From NCBI GenBank assembly GCA_900113425.1, contig FOZF01000002.1:293216-357215 (forward strand): 64,000 nt of DNA. The letters are read 5' to 3'. The DNA is from Stenotrophomonas maltophilia. Its GTDB lineage: Bacteria; Pseudomonadota; Gammaproteobacteria; Xanthomonadales; Xanthomonadaceae. A program made the position numbers and the translations under genes. The notes below the pieces were generated by a model. It worked only from the letters and a program-made list of their open reading frames with translations, ran no database searches and was not told where the DNA came from. Within the stretch, counting starts at the first letter, position 1, and each line of letters starts with the position of its first letter. This document shows positions 27,130 through 35,503 of this stretch, in pieces.

Positions 27130-27159
27130 GGCAGTACGTCCTTGAGGGTTCGAGGGGAC

Positions 27160-27176
27160 GATATCAAATTGATATC
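27160..27176. promoter_or_regulatory. Perfect 17-bp operator between the SPFH operon and purT
   Basis: GATATCAA-A-TTGATATC: 8-nt perfect arms around one base. Each arm also contains the self-complementary GATATC, and the two boxes are 11 bp apart, about one helical turn. It lies 31 nt before the SPFH start and 84 nt before the purT start. It is a likely site for the operon's own ribbon-helix-helix protein. Confidence 0.6.
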
Positions 27177-27260
27177 AGATGGCGACTACCGTTCGTCGGG
27201 AACCGCCGCTGGACCGGCTAGAATGCCCACCCGCCTTCACATCACCGCCGGACCCCCTCC

Positions 27261-28448
27261 ATGGCCAAGCTCGGAACCCCCCTCTCGCCCTCCGCTACCC
27301 GTGTGCTGCTGCTGGGCTCGGGGGAACTCGGCAAGGAAGTGGCCATCGAGCTGCAGCGGCTGGGCGTGGAGGTGATCGCCGCCGACCGTTACGCCGATGC
27401 GCCCGCCATGCAGGTCGCACATCGTTCGCACGTGATCGACATGCTGGACGCGATGGCGCTGCGCGCGCTGATCGCCCAGGAACAGCCTCATCTGGTGGTG
27501 CCGGAGATCGAAGCGATCCACACCGAGACGCTGGTGCAGCTGGAACAGGAGCAGGGCCTGCGGGTGATCCCCACCGCACGTGCCGCACGCCTGACCATGG
27601 ACCGCGAGGGCATCCGCCGCCTGGCCGCCGAGACGCTGGGCCTGCCAACCTCGCCCTACCGCTTTGTCGATACCGAGGCGGAGTACCGCGCCGCTGTGGC
27701 CGCCATCGGCCTGCCGTGCGTGGTCAAGCCGGTGATGTCCTCCTCGGGCAAGGGGCAGAGCACGCTGCGCAGCGAAGCGGACATCGCGCCGGCCTGGGAG
27801 TATGCGCAGACCGGCGGCCGCGCGGGCGCCGGCCGCTGCATCGTCGAGGGCTTCATCGATTTCGACTACGAGATCACTCTGCTGACCGTGCGCCACGCGG
27901 CAGGCACGTCGTTCTGCGCGCCGATCGGTCATCTGCAGAAGGACGGCGATTACCGCGAGAGCTGGCAGCCGCAGCCGATGTCGGACAAGGCGCTGGCGCG
28001 GGCGGAAGAGATCTCGCGTGCGATCACCGATGACCTGGGTGGCTGGGGCCTGTTCGGCGTGGAGCTGTTCGTGAAGGGCGATGAAGTGTGGTTCAGCGAA
28101 GTGTCGCCGCGCCCGCACGACACCGGCCTGGTGACGCTGGTATCGCAGGAACTGAGCGAGTTCGCGCTGCACGCACGCGCCATCCTGGGCCTGCCGGTTC
28201 CGGTGATCCGCCAGAGTGGTCCGTCGGCATCCTGCGCATTGCTGGCGCAGGGCGAGGGCGTGCCGTACTTCAACAACGTGGCGGCCGCACTGCAGGTGCC
28301 GGATACGGCCGTGCGCCTGTTCGGCAAGCCGAGCGTGCACGGTCAGCGCCGTGTCGGCGTCACCCTGGCGCGCGCCGACACCATCGACGAGGCGCGCTCG
28401 ATCGCGCGTGATGCCGCCGACGCCATCGGCGTCGAGCTGCGCCCGTAA
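27261..28448 (+). CDS. purT: Formate-dependent phosphoribosylglycinamide formyltransferase (GART 2)
   Basis: A 395-residue ATP-grasp enzyme that formylates GAR with formate and ATP in purine synthesis. Visible features are the N-terminal [20 protein letters not shown], the ATP-grasp core [15 protein letters not shown] (about 152-166), [14 protein letters not shown], and [13 protein letters not shown] (about 278-290) with metal-binding Glu. Length and motifs agree with PurT over the whole protein. The upstream region is shared with the SPFH operon and holds the 17-bp operator. Confidence 0.97.
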   Translation: MAKLGTPLSPSATRVLLLGSGELGKEVAIELQRLGVEVIAADRYADAPAMQVAHRSHVIDMLDAMALRALIAQEQPHLVVPEIEAIHTETLVQLEQEQGLRVIPTARAARLTMDREGIRRLAAETLGLPTSPYRFVDTEAEYRAAVAAIGLPCVVKPVMSSSGKGQSTLRSEADIAPAWEYAQTGGRAGAGRCIVEGFIDFDYEITLLTVRHAAGTSFCAPIGHLQKDGDYRESWQPQPMSDKALARAEEISRAITDDLGGWGLFGVELFVKGDEVWFSEVSPRPHDTGLVTLVSQELSEFALHARAILGLPVPVIRQSGPSASCALLAQGEGVPYFNNVAAALQVPDTAVRLFGKPSVHGQRRVGVTLARADTIDEARSIARDAADAIGVELRP

Positions 28449-28452
28449 GCCG

Positions 28453-28500
28453 GTAGCGCCGGGCTGCGCCCTCTGCAAGGCAGAGCAGCGCGCCCGGCGG
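28453..28500. repeat. SMAG-like GTAG hairpin after purT
   Basis: Starts GTAGCGCCGGGC and ends GCCCGGCGG, with an inner CTCTGC-AA-GGCAGAG hairpin. It separates convergent purT and the EEP-family gene and may terminate both. Confidence 0.55.
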
Positions 28501-28506
28501 TTGGGG

Positions 28507-29712
28507 TCATTTCACATCCACCCACACCAGGTGATGGTCGCTGCCGTCGGCAATCTTCGCTTCAGGGCTGTTGCTGGCTGGCCAGAACACGCCGCTGCCC
28601 ACGTACTCGAATCCGGTGGAGGGCAGCACGTAATCCAGTCGCAGGGTGCCTGACTTCGGGCCAAAGTCGCCGGTGGCGTGGAAGGGCGCACCCTTGCGCA
28701 CGATGCCCTTGGCGGCATAGGCGAGGCTGGTTTCCTCGCCCCCCGCGCTGCGCGGGGTGGGGTAGCGCAATACGCGTGCGTTCTCGATCAGTTCGACGAT
28801 CGCCTCGTGGCGGCCATCGCCGTCGACCGGGTCGTTGTTGAGATCGCCGAGGATCACGAAGCGTGCATCCTGCGCCAGACCTCCGCACTGGCCCTTGTCG
28901 TCGCACAACCAAGGCTTGTCACCCGCGGTGAGATACTCCTGCCACAGGCGCAGTTCGTCGTGGTTGCGCGCCGCGTTGCGCTTTTCCGGGCCATCGAACA
29001 CCGGCGGCGTCGGGTGCGAGACCAGCGCATGCACCACGCCGGCCGGGGTCTGCACCGGTACATCCCAGTGCGACTTCGACGACAGGCGCAGCTGCGACCA
29101 CACGGCGTCGCTGTAGAAGCTCTGCCCGCTGCGCGGATCGACCGGACGGATGGCACCCGGCATCGTGCTCCACTTCAGCAGCTGGAAGCTGCGTACCTTG
29201 GCCTCATCGATCGGGTAGCGCGACAGCACCAGCATGCCGTACTGGCCCGGGTGCAGGCCGTAGCCCCAGGCATCGTTGCCGCGGCTGCGGCCTTCGCCGC
29301 CGACCACGCCGTTGTTGTCCAGGTCCAGGCCACTGGGAACGCCGGTGTTGACCGGGGCCAGGTAGCGGTAGGCGAAGTGCAGCGGCGTGCCGCCGCCCGG
29401 CTGCGCCACTTCCAGGTAGCGCTTCTGGAACAGGTCGGCGGCGCGATGGGCTTCGTCGAAATCGAATTCGTTCAGCAGCACCAGGTCCGGGCGCACCTGC
29501 TGCAGCACGGCGGCGATCTTGCGCGCATGCGCGCTGTCGCCTTCAAGCTCCCTGATCAGGCCACCGGCCTCATCGGAGTACAGCGAGGTGTTGTAGGTGG
29601 CCAGGCGCAGCGATGCGGACGGTGTTTCGGTCATCGCAGGGGTCCTGGCAAGAGCAGGGGCCGCAGCGCCACACAGCAGGGCGAGGGCAAGGATCAGGGG
29701 TTGGGCGTTCAT
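28507..29712 (-). CDS. Secreted endonuclease/exonuclease/phosphatase (EEP) family protein
   Basis: A 401-residue exported protein: signal peptide at 1-22, then an EEP (DNase I-like) fold. Key motifs are LRLATYNTSLYS (about 36-47, metal Asn), LLNEFDFDEAHRA (catalytic Glu), LGDLNNDPVDGDGRHEA (Asp and Asn of the GDxN motif) and a C-terminal SDHHLVWVD with the catalytic His. It could act on nucleic acids, phospholipids or phosphoesters; family members of this type are often called extracellular phosphatase/nuclease. Substrate is not decided by sequence. Confidence 0.85.
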   Translation of the reverse strand: MNAQPLILALALLCGAAAPALARTPAMTETPSASLRLATYNTSLYSDEAGGLIRELEGDSAHARKIAAVLQQVRPDLVLLNEFDFDEAHRAADLFQKRYLEVAQPGGGTPLHFAYRYLAPVNTGVPSGLDLDNNGVVGGEGRSRGNDAWGYGLHPGQYGMLVLSRYPIDEAKVRSFQLLKWSTMPGAIRPVDPRSGQSFYSDAVWSQLRLSSKSHWDVPVQTPAGVVHALVSHPTPPVFDGPEKRNAARNHDELRLWQEYLTAGDKPWLCDDKGQCGGLAQDARFVILGDLNNDPVDGDGRHEAIVELIENARVLRYPTPRSAGGEETSLAYAAKGIVRKGAPFHATGDFGPKSGTLRLDYVLPSTGFEYVGSGVFWPASNSPEAKIADGSDHHLVWVDVK

Positions 29713-29750
29713 GCCGCCTATTGTGCACCCCGCCCGGTGTCAGCGGTTTG

Positions 29751-30506
29751 TCAGCGGCCGTCCAGATCGCGGTCGAAATCGTGCCAGCGACGGCCATCGT
29801 AGGCCTCCAGCGGACGGAAGCGGCGCTTGTAGTCCATTTTCTGGTGTTCACGGATCCAGTAGCCCAGATAGACGTGCGGCAGTCCTTCGCGACGCGCCCA
29901 TTCGATCTGCTGCAGGATGGCGAACGTGCCCAGTCCCCGCGCTGCGTGGTCTGGATCGAAGAAGGTATAGACCGCCGAAAGGCCGTGCTCGGTGACATCG
30001 GTGACGGCCACTCCGAGCAGCTGGCTGGGCCGGCCATCGTGGCCCGGCAGGCGCATCTCCAGGAAGCGGGTGTGCGACCAGCTGCCTATCAGGAACTGCT
30101 CGAACTCGTGCGGGCCATGATCGTCCATGCCGCCGTTGGCGTGGCGGTGCACCAGATAGCGGTGGTAGAGGGCAAACAGATCCTCGCGCGCAGTGGCGGC
30201 GGTGATCCGCACTTCCAGGTCGGCGTTGCGGGCGGCGCAGCGACGCTGGCTGCGGTCCGGCGCGAACCGGGCCACCGGAATCCGTACCGCCACGCAGGCA
30301 TGGCACTGCGCGCAGTGGGGCCGATAGACCAGGTCGCCGCTGCGGCGGAAGCCCCAGCTGAGTGCCAGTGGATACAGGCCGCCCAGGCGACGGTCGTGGG
30401 GATCCATTACCAGGTCGCGCGCCACCCGGTCCGGCCAGTACCCGCAGGGGTGCTCGCCGGTCTGGAACAACCGCAGTTCGTCGTCTCTGTCGCCGTGGAT
30501 CGCCAT
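29751..30506 (-). CDS. bpt: Aspartate/glutamate leucyltransferase (Bpt)
   Basis: A 251-residue aminoacyl-tRNA-protein transferase of the N-degron pathway, which adds Leu to N-terminal Asp or Glu so that ClpAP can degrade the protein. Visible features are the N-terminal [39 protein letters not shown] with the conserved CxxC, and the GNAT-like [19 protein letters not shown] and [15 protein letters not shown] motifs near the C-terminus. The ATG at 30506 begins close to the conserved region and is preferred over longer options. Confidence 0.93.
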   Translation of the reverse strand: MAIHGDRDDELRLFQTGEHPCGYWPDRVARDLVMDPHDRRLGGLYPLALSWGFRRSGDLVYRPHCAQCHACVAVRIPVARFAPDRSQRRCAARNADLEVRITAATAREDLFALYHRYLVHRHANGGMDDHGPHEFEQFLIGSWSHTRFLEMRLPGHDGRPSQLLGVAVTDVTEHGLSAVYTFFDPDHAARGLGTFAILQQIEWARREGLPHVYLGYWIREHQKMDYKRRFRPLEAYDGRRWHDFDRDLDGR

Positions 30507-30661
30507 GGCCACAGCATAGCCCCAGCGTGTCGCAATGAACGCGACTGTCCGCCGGATGAACGGAACTGGCGGCTGCGTCAACCGCCGCCGCGGCCGGGCG
30601 TTGTTGTCATTCGAGGGTGAACTGATCACCCCGACGCAACCTCATCCCCAGGAGTGACCTC

Positions 30662-31225
30662 ATGATCCGTACCCCCCTGCTGCTGGCCCTGCTGCTTGCC
30701 ACGTCCGCCTCCGGTGTCGCGCTGGCGGCAACGCCCCCGACCGCACCGGCACAGCGTCCGGCCAAGCTGGACACCAACGGTGACGGTGTCATCGACCGCA
30801 GCGAGGCCGCTGCCAACCCACGTCTGGCGGCGAAGTTCGACGAACTGGACCGCAACAAGGACGGCAGGCTGTCGCGCGATGAAATGCCGCGCTGGCAGCA
30901 TGGTCGTCGTGGCGGCCATGGCGGCGAGCGCTGGGCCAGGCTGGACACCGACAAGGACGGCCGCATCAGCCGCGAAGAGGCCAAGGCCGATCCGCGCCTG
31001 GCGGCACGTTTCGACCAGCTCGATCTCAACAAGGACGGCTATCTGGACAAGGCTGATCGCGAGCTGCGCATGAAGCAGCATCGCGACGCCTGGTTCGCCA
31101 CTGCCGACACCAACAAGGACGGCCAGTTGAGCAAGGCCGAATTCGATGCGGCGAAGGGGCCGATGCATGGCGGCCCGCGCCATGGGGGCCCGCGTGACGG
31201 CGCCGTACCAAAGCCGCAGCGCTGA
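30662..31225 (+). CDS. Exported EF-hand calcium-binding protein
   Basis: A 187-residue protein with a signal peptide (1-23) and five EF-hand loops at 37-48, 63-74, 95-106, 121-132 and 149-160, e.g. DTNGDGVIDRSE and DTDKDGRISREE. Four loops have Glu at position 12; the fourth has Asp there, which usually weakens calcium binding. The tail is rich in Gly, His and Pro (GPMHGGPRHGGPRDG). An AGGAG ribosome site precedes the ATG. It is probably a periplasmic or secreted calcium sensor/buffer; no partner is known. It converges on the membrane sigma-factor gene. Confidence 0.85.
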   Translation: MIRTPLLLALLLATSASGVALAATPPTAPAQRPAKLDTNGDGVIDRSEAAANPRLAAKFDELDRNKDGRLSRDEMPRWQHGRRGGHGGERWARLDTDKDGRISREEAKADPRLAARFDQLDLNKDGYLDKADRELRMKQHRDAWFATADTNKDGQLSKAEFDAAKGPMHGGPRHGGPRDGAVPKPQR

Positions 31226-31244
31226 TCGCGGCGCAACGTTAGAC

Positions 31245-31273
31245 GACGACGCCGGCAGACTGCCGGCGTCGTC
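31245..31273. terminator. Bidirectional hairpin between convergent genes
   Basis: A perfect 13-bp inverted repeat (31245-31257 and 31261-31273) with a GAC loop lies between the EF-hand gene and the sigma-factor gene, ending 2 nt before the latter's stop codon. Confidence 0.6.
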
Positions 31274-31275
31274 CG

Positions 31276-32493
31276 TTACAGGCGACCGCTGTCGAGCAGC
31301 GTATAGGCCACCAGGGCGATCACCAGCAGGTTCATCGCGATGATGGCGGTGCGGCCGTACATCGCTTCGTACTTCCAGTTGATGCCTTGCCGCCCGCGCC
31401 GCGCTGCGTCGCGCACGATCAATGGCCGCATCAGGCGCTGCAGCGGGCCCAGGCACTGGTAGTTGACGGCGCCCAGGCCGATGGCCATGACCACCAGGTG
31501 TACCCATACCGGCGTCTGCAGCAGCACGACCAGCAATATGGACAGGCAGCAGGCCATCACGGTCCAGGTGTTGAGATGGACGAAGCGCCTGACCTGGCTC
31601 CGCTCTGGTTCCGTTTCGGCGTAGGACAGCAGGAAGCGACCGCCCAGGTAGCTGCCGAGCACGCCGCCCAGCACGGCACCGGCGATCGCTGCCCAGTTGT
31701 GGATCGGAACCAGATGCAGGTGCCCCAGCGCCGCTGTCAGCGATCCCATCGCGGTACCGCCGGCTGCGCTGGCGCCGCCCAACCCCAGCTTGCTGCCGCC
31801 AATGCCCACACCGGTGCCGAGCAGGATCGCGGCACTGGCCGTGCCGGGCGCAGCGATCAGCACCATCGATACCACTGTGGTTGCGAAGGCGGCGCTGGGT
31901 GCGCTGCTGCGCGCGAATTCGCCGAAGCGCTGCAGCAGTCCCTCGCGGACCTGCGCCCGGGCCCGCGACAGGCGCTTGCGCACCGCCGCATCACTCAGGC
32001 CCAGCAGGTCCGCCACCTGCTGCGAGCGCTGACCTTCCCGGTAGTAAAGCAGCAGGACTTCGCGGCTGTCGGTGGGCAGCGCCGAGATGATGTCCTCGGC
32101 GGCAACCTCCTCTTCCAGTCGCTGCAGGCGGTCGGCGGCAGTCGGCGAGGGGTCGGCCGCCATGCCCAGCGCAACTTCGGCGGCCTCGCCGCTCAGGGGC
32201 CTGCCGCGCTGTGCACGCAGCCAGTCGCGCGCGAGGTTGCGGGTGATCTGCCGCAGCCAGGGCAGGAAGCTGGTGGAACTGCGCAGCTGGTGCAGCTGCT
32301 GCCAGCCCTTCACGAAGGCTTCCTGCGCGATGTCCTCGCTGGCCTGGCGATCGCCGGTGATGGCCAGGGCGATGGCGGTCACGGTGTTCTGGCAGGCGAG
32401 CACGATGCGCCCGTACGCCTGCTGGCAGCCGCTGCTGGCGGCTGGCAGTTCACGTTCCAGGGTCTGGTCGATGCTGGCGGCGAACGTCGTCAT
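31276..32493 (-). CDS. ECF-type sigma factor fused to a membrane domain
   Basis: A 405-residue protein. Residues 20-95 form sigma region 2 (ASEDIAQEAFVKGWQQL), 130-195 region 4 (LPTDSREVLLLYYREGQRS...DAAVRKRLSRARAQV). Instead of ending there, the protein continues with about four to five hydrophobic segments (around 203-232, 266-288, 309-345 and 382-400). This makes a sigma factor anchored in the inner membrane; normal ECF factors are about 170-200 residues. No separate anti-sigma gene is adjacent, so the membrane part may itself act as the control domain. The ATG at 32493 is the first that yields region 2 complete. Regulon unknown. Confidence 0.85.
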   Translation of the reverse strand: MTTFAASIDQTLERELPAASSGCQQAYGRIVLACQNTVTAIALAITGDRQASEDIAQEAFVKGWQQLHQLRSSTSFLPWLRQITRNLARDWLRAQRGRPLSGEAAEVALGMAADPSPTAADRLQRLEEEVAAEDIISALPTDSREVLLLYYREGQRSQQVADLLGLSDAAVRKRLSRARAQVREGLLQRFGEFARSSAPSAAFATTVVSMVLIAAPGTASAAILLGTGVGIGGSKLGLGGASAAGGTAMGSLTAALGHLHLVPIHNWAAIAGAVLGGVLGSYLGGRFLLSYAETEPERSQVRRFVHLNTWTVMACCLSILLVVLLQTPVWVHLVVMAIGLGAVNYQCLGPLQRLMRPLIVRDAARRGRQGINWKYEAMYGRTAIIAMNLLVIALVAYTLLDSGRL

Positions 32494-32560
32494 GGCAGCG
32501 GCTCCTGCAGGGATTGTGTCCCATGACGGGGCCGCGTGCCGAATGTGACCGGTCCGCCTG

Positions 32561-32632
32561 CCGGTAGCGCCGGGCCATGCCCGGCGGCTTTTCTGTCCGC
32601 TGCGCTCGCCGGGCATGGCCCGGCGCTACCGG
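32561..32632. repeat. Inverted SMAG dimer with perfect 26-bp arms
   Basis: Two SMAG units in opposite orientation: arms 32561-32586 and 32607-32632 are perfectly complementary (CCGGTAGCGCCGGGCC at the start), separated by a 20-nt spacer. Each arm also has its own GCCGGGC/GCCCGGC stem. It lies between two co-directional genes. Confidence 0.9.
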
Positions 32633-32637
32633 CGTCG

Positions 32638-33129
32638 TTACGTCGACGGCTGGATGCGGACCCGCACTTCTTCCTGTTCCGGCGCGGGCTGCTGCGGCTG
32701 CGCCTGCGGGGCGGGGGCGGGTGCTGCGGGGGCCGGGCCACCGCGGTGGCGCAGGCCGATCACCAGCGCCACGCCAGCGATCACCACCAGCAGTGCGATT
32801 CGGATCCGCCAGGCCCAGCTGCGCCCGCCGCTGCCGGCATCCGGCGTGTCGCGGAACGCGAACTCGGCCGTGGGATGGTCGCGGCGGGTGGTATCGAGCA
32901 GGCGTGCATCGCGCAGGATGTCGCGCGCACGCGGCTGGTCGTCGGCGCGCACGATCCAGACCGCTGGATAGCCCTGCGTATTGCCCAGGTCGGTATAGCT
33001 GAACTGGCCGCGGCGCCGGGTCTTGTACGAGCGCCCATTGGTCACCTTCACTTCGATGCCATGGCTGCGCAGGAGTTCGGCCACGCCCTCGACGGTTTCC
33101 ACACGCTGGCTGCTGAAGATCTGACGCAT
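32638..33129 (-). CDS. DUF2007-like single-span membrane protein
   Basis: A 163-residue protein. The N-terminal 70 residues (MRQIFSSQRVETVEGVAELL, VWIVRADDQPRARDIL) read as a DUF2007/PII-like signal-transducing fold; a single membrane segment follows (about 107-126, IRIALLVVIAGVALVIGL) and then a Pro/Ala/Gln-rich tail. Relatives in Xanthomonadaceae are often labelled pathogenicity-like proteins, with no defined function. It follows tesB by 4 nt, so the two are likely co-transcribed. Confidence 0.72.
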   Translation of the reverse strand: MRQIFSSQRVETVEGVAELLRSHGIEVKVTNGRSYKTRRRGQFSYTDLGNTQGYPAVWIVRADDQPRARDILRDARLLDTTRRDHPTAEFAFRDTPDAGSGGRSWAWRIRIALLVVIAGVALVIGLRHRGGPAPAAPAPAPQAQPQQPAPEQEEVRVRIQPST

Positions 33130-33133
33130 CGGA

Positions 33134-34042
33134 TCAGTCCCTGGCCGGCACGGCGGCCGCTGCAGTCTGGTCCGGAACCACGCGGATCAGGCCCTCCTGT
33201 GCCGTGCTGGCCACCAGCACGCCATTTCGGGTGAAGAACTGGCCGCGGGCGAGGCCGCGCGAATCCTGCGCACTGGGGCTGTCCAGAGAATAGAGCAGCC
33301 AATCATCGGCGCGGAACGGGCGGTGGAACCAGATCGCGTGGTCGAGCGAGGCCATCTGCACGTGCGGATGGTAGTAGCTGATGCCGTGCGGGAAGGTCGC
33401 CGTGCCCAGCAGATGGAAGTCGGACGCGTAGGCCAGCAGCGCCTGGTGCAGCTCGGGGGCATCACCGACCGGTTCGCTCAACCGCATCCAGACCTGGTGA
33501 TAGGGCGGGCGCTTGGGCGGATTCAGTTCGTCGCGGGGATAGACGTGGCGGAACTCGAACGGGCCACCGCGCGAGAGCCAGCGCTGCACTTTGATCGGCA
33601 GCCGCTCCAGCACTTCGGCCGGCAACGGGCGGTTCGGCTCGATGTCTTCCGGCTGCGGCACTTCGGGCATCTTGTGCTGGTGCTCGGCACCGGTCTCCGC
33701 CTGCTGGAACGAGGCGGCACAGAAGAAGATCACCTTGCCATGCTGGATCGCGGTCACCCGGCGCACGGAGAAACTGCCGCCATCGCGGGTGCGGTCCACG
33801 TCGTAGACGATCGGATGGTCGATGTTGCCGGCCCGCAGGAAATACGCGTGCAGCGAATGCACGTGGCGACCGTTGTCGACCGTGGCCTGGGCGGCGGCCA
33901 GCGCCTGGCCCAGCACCTGCCCGCCGAACACGTACTTGGTGCCGATGTCGCGGCTCTGTCCGCGGAACAGGTTGTCCTCCAGCCGCTCCAGGGTGAGCAG
34001 GTCGATCAGCTCGGAGACGACGGGTTCGGGCGTGTCGTTCAA
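33134..34042 (-). CDS. tesB: Acyl-CoA thioesterase II
   Basis: A 302-residue double-hotdog thioesterase that hydrolyses medium- and long-chain acyl-CoAs. The first hotdog holds FRGQSRDIGTKYVFGGQVLGQALAAA and the second HAIWFHRPFRADDWLLYS, SPSAQDSRGLARGQFFTRNG, including the catalytic Asp in LDHAIWFHR and the Gln in QDSRG. The start is uncertain: TTG at 34042 gives MNDTPEPVVSELIDLL, matching relatives; a GTG at 34054 is the alternative. No clear ribosome site is seen for either. A TATAAT box lies 31 nt upstream of the TTG. Confidence 0.92.
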   Translation of the reverse strand: MNDTPEPVVSELIDLLTLERLEDNLFRGQSRDIGTKYVFGGQVLGQALAAAQATVDNGRHVHSLHAYFLRAGNIDHPIVYDVDRTRDGGSFSVRRVTAIQHGKVIFFCAASFQQAETGAEHQHKMPEVPQPEDIEPNRPLPAEVLERLPIKVQRWLSRGGPFEFRHVYPRDELNPPKRPPYHQVWMRLSEPVGDAPELHQALLAYASDFHLLGTATFPHGISYYHPHVQMASLDHAIWFHRPFRADDWLLYSLDSPSAQDSRGLARGQFFTRNGVLVASTAQEGLIRVVPDQTAAAAVPARD

Positions 34043-34072
34043 GGGGGCGGCCACAACAATGAAGAGGCCTTG

Positions 34073-34078
34073 ATTATA
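34073..34078 (-). promoter_or_regulatory. -10 box TATAAT of tesB
   Basis: A consensus TATAAT on the minus strand, placing transcription start near 34066 and leaving a leader of only about 24 nt before the proposed TTG start. No good -35 is visible because a GGGGTC-type palindrome (34086-34126) occupies that position. Confidence 0.5.
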
Positions 34079-34085
34079 CCGGTCC

Positions 34086-34126
34086 GGGGTCGGATCCCTT
34101 TCGCATTGCAAAAGGGATCTGCCCCC
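34086..34126. repeat. GGGGTC-type palindromic repeat, copy upstream of tesB
   Basis: Arms GGGGTCGGATCCCTTT and AAAGGGATCTGCCCCC around a short loop, with a few mismatches. It sits between the crotonase-family gene's stop codon and the tesB promoter. Confidence 0.7.
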
Positions 34127-34141
34127 GGGGCGCGGAGACCG

Positions 34142-34918
34142 TTACTTGCCCAGCCGCGCCACCAGCGCCTGCAGGGCATTCTGTGCGTCCGGGGCGAACC
34201 AGGCCTCTACGAACCGGTCCAGCTGGATCAGGTCCGGGTGCAGCGCTTCGTGCAGGTCGTTGCGGGCCACGGCGCGGGTCAGCAGCATCGGCTGCCGCGG
34301 CTGCCTGAGCAGGTTCTGCAGCCAGGCCACGGCGCGGGCGACCACCAGATCGCCCTCGGCCAGTTCGTCGACCAGGCCGATCTGCAGCGCCTGCTCGGCC
34401 GGCACCAGGGCACCGGTGGTGAGCAGCACACCCGCGCGGTGCACGCCGACGGTTCGGCGCAGCAGACGCTGGATGCCTTCCGGTGCGATCAGGCCGACCT
34501 GCACTTCGTTCAGTCCGATGGCATACGGGCGTGCGGGGTCGGCGCTGCGCGCCATCACCCGGTAATCGCAGCACAGGGCCAGCACGCAACCGCCGGCAGG
34601 GGCGTGGCCGGTGATCGCAGCGACCACCGGGATGCGGCTCTCGGCCAGCGTACGTACCGCGCCGAAGAAGGCATTCCAGGTATCCAGCAGCTTGTGCTTG
34701 TCATCGCCATGGGAGAGCAGGTGCGGCACGTCCATGCCGCCGGTGAACACGCGCTCGCTGCCGGACAGCACGATGCCGTGCGCATCGTCGGCCATGGCCT
34801 GCTCGACGGCGTGGATCAGCTGCCGGCACAGGTCGGTGTCCAGCGCATTGACCGGCGGCCGCGCCAGGCGCAGTTCGCGGATGGGGCCATGGTTGATCAC
34901 CTCGATGAGCGTCGTCAT
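34142..34918 (-). CDS. Enoyl-CoA hydratase/isomerase (crotonase) family protein
   Basis: A 258-residue crotonase-fold protein. The oxyanion-hole segments are ERVFTGGMDVPHLL (about 55-68) and GHAPAGGCVLALCCDYRV (about 99-116), followed by NEVQVGLIAPEGIQRLLRR where the family's second catalytic Glu lies. It probably hydrates or isomerises an enoyl-CoA in fatty-acid breakdown, in keeping with neighbouring tesB, though the exact substrate is unclear. It is divergent from the copper chaperone gene with a 34-nt gap. Confidence 0.87.
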   Translation of the reverse strand: MTTLIEVINHGPIRELRLARPPVNALDTDLCRQLIHAVEQAMADDAHGIVLSGSERVFTGGMDVPHLLSHGDDKHKLLDTWNAFFGAVRTLAESRIPVVAAITGHAPAGGCVLALCCDYRVMARSADPARPYAIGLNEVQVGLIAPEGIQRLLRRTVGVHRAGVLLTTGALVPAEQALQIGLVDELAEGDLVVARAVAWLQNLLRQPRQPMLLTRAVARNDLHEALHPDLIQLDRFVEAWFAPDAQNALQALVARLGK

Positions 34919-34952
34919 GCTGCGGTCTCGTTGCGAAGAAGGAACGTGGGCG

Positions 34953-35393
34953 ATGATAACCAAACCATTCGTTGGCGTACTGTTGCTTCTGTGTGCGTCC
35001 GCAGCATCGGCGGCGGAATCGCGCTGTGTGACGGTGGAGCAGGGCTGGGTGCGCCTGCCACCCAACCCGGCCATGCCGATGACGGCGGGTTACGGGACGA
35101 TCGTGAACCGCTGCGCAGCGGCGGTGACGGTGGTGGGCGCGGGCAGCAGGGCCTTCGGCGACGTGTCGCTGCACGAGACCACCGCGGTCGACGGTGTCAG
35201 CCGGATGCGCGAAGTCGAACGGCTGCCGATTGCAGCCGGGGCGCGCGCCGAGCTCAAGCCCGGTGGCCTGCACCTGATGCTGATGGAAGGCAAGAATGCC
35301 TTGAAGGAAGGGCAGGTCGTGCCGCTGCAGTTGCAGCTGGAGGGCGGTGGCATCGCCAGCGCAACGCTGACGGTGCGCAAGGCCGCTCCATGA
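34953..35393 (+). CDS. Periplasmic copper chaperone PCu(A)C
   Basis: A 146-residue exported protein of the PCu(A)C family, which carries Cu(I) to cytochrome oxidase or to other periplasmic sites. After a signal peptide (1-20) the full metal motif H-x10-M-x21-H-x-M is present: His in LHETTAVDGVSRM, then its Met ten residues on, then HLM in GGLHLMLMEG. The two Cys in the mature part are an addition to the usual motif. The ATG at 34953 begins the signal peptide. Confidence 0.9.
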   Translation: MITKPFVGVLLLLCASAASAAESRCVTVEQGWVRLPPNPAMPMTAGYGTIVNRCAAAVTVVGAGSRAFGDVSLHETTAVDGVSRMREVERLPIAAGARAELKPGGLHLMLMEGKNALKEGQVVPLQLQLEGGGIASATLTVRKAAP

Positions 35394-35435
35394 TGCAGCG
35401 CCCATTCCGCCGGGCATCAGGGTCGGACCGGCGTC

Positions 35436-35460
35436 GGTAGCGCCGGGCCATGCCCGGCGG
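35436..35460 (+). repeat. SMAG repeat
   Basis: GGTAGCGCCGGGCCATGCCC followed by GGCGG: GTAG end and a GCCGGGC/GCCCGGC stem. It forms a pair with an opposed element at 35473. Confidence 0.8.
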
Positions 35461-35472
35461 GGCGGGGCGGGG

Positions 35473-35493
35473 CCGACCAGGGTCGGAACCTAC
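35473..35493 (-). repeat. SMAG-like element, opposite orientation
   Basis: On the minus strand: GTAGGTTCCGACCCTGGTCGG, a GTAG end followed by a CCGACC/GGTCGG stem. It lies 12 nt from the previous SMAG unit and faces it. Confidence 0.65.
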
Positions 35494-35503
35494 CCGCAGT
35501 GCA

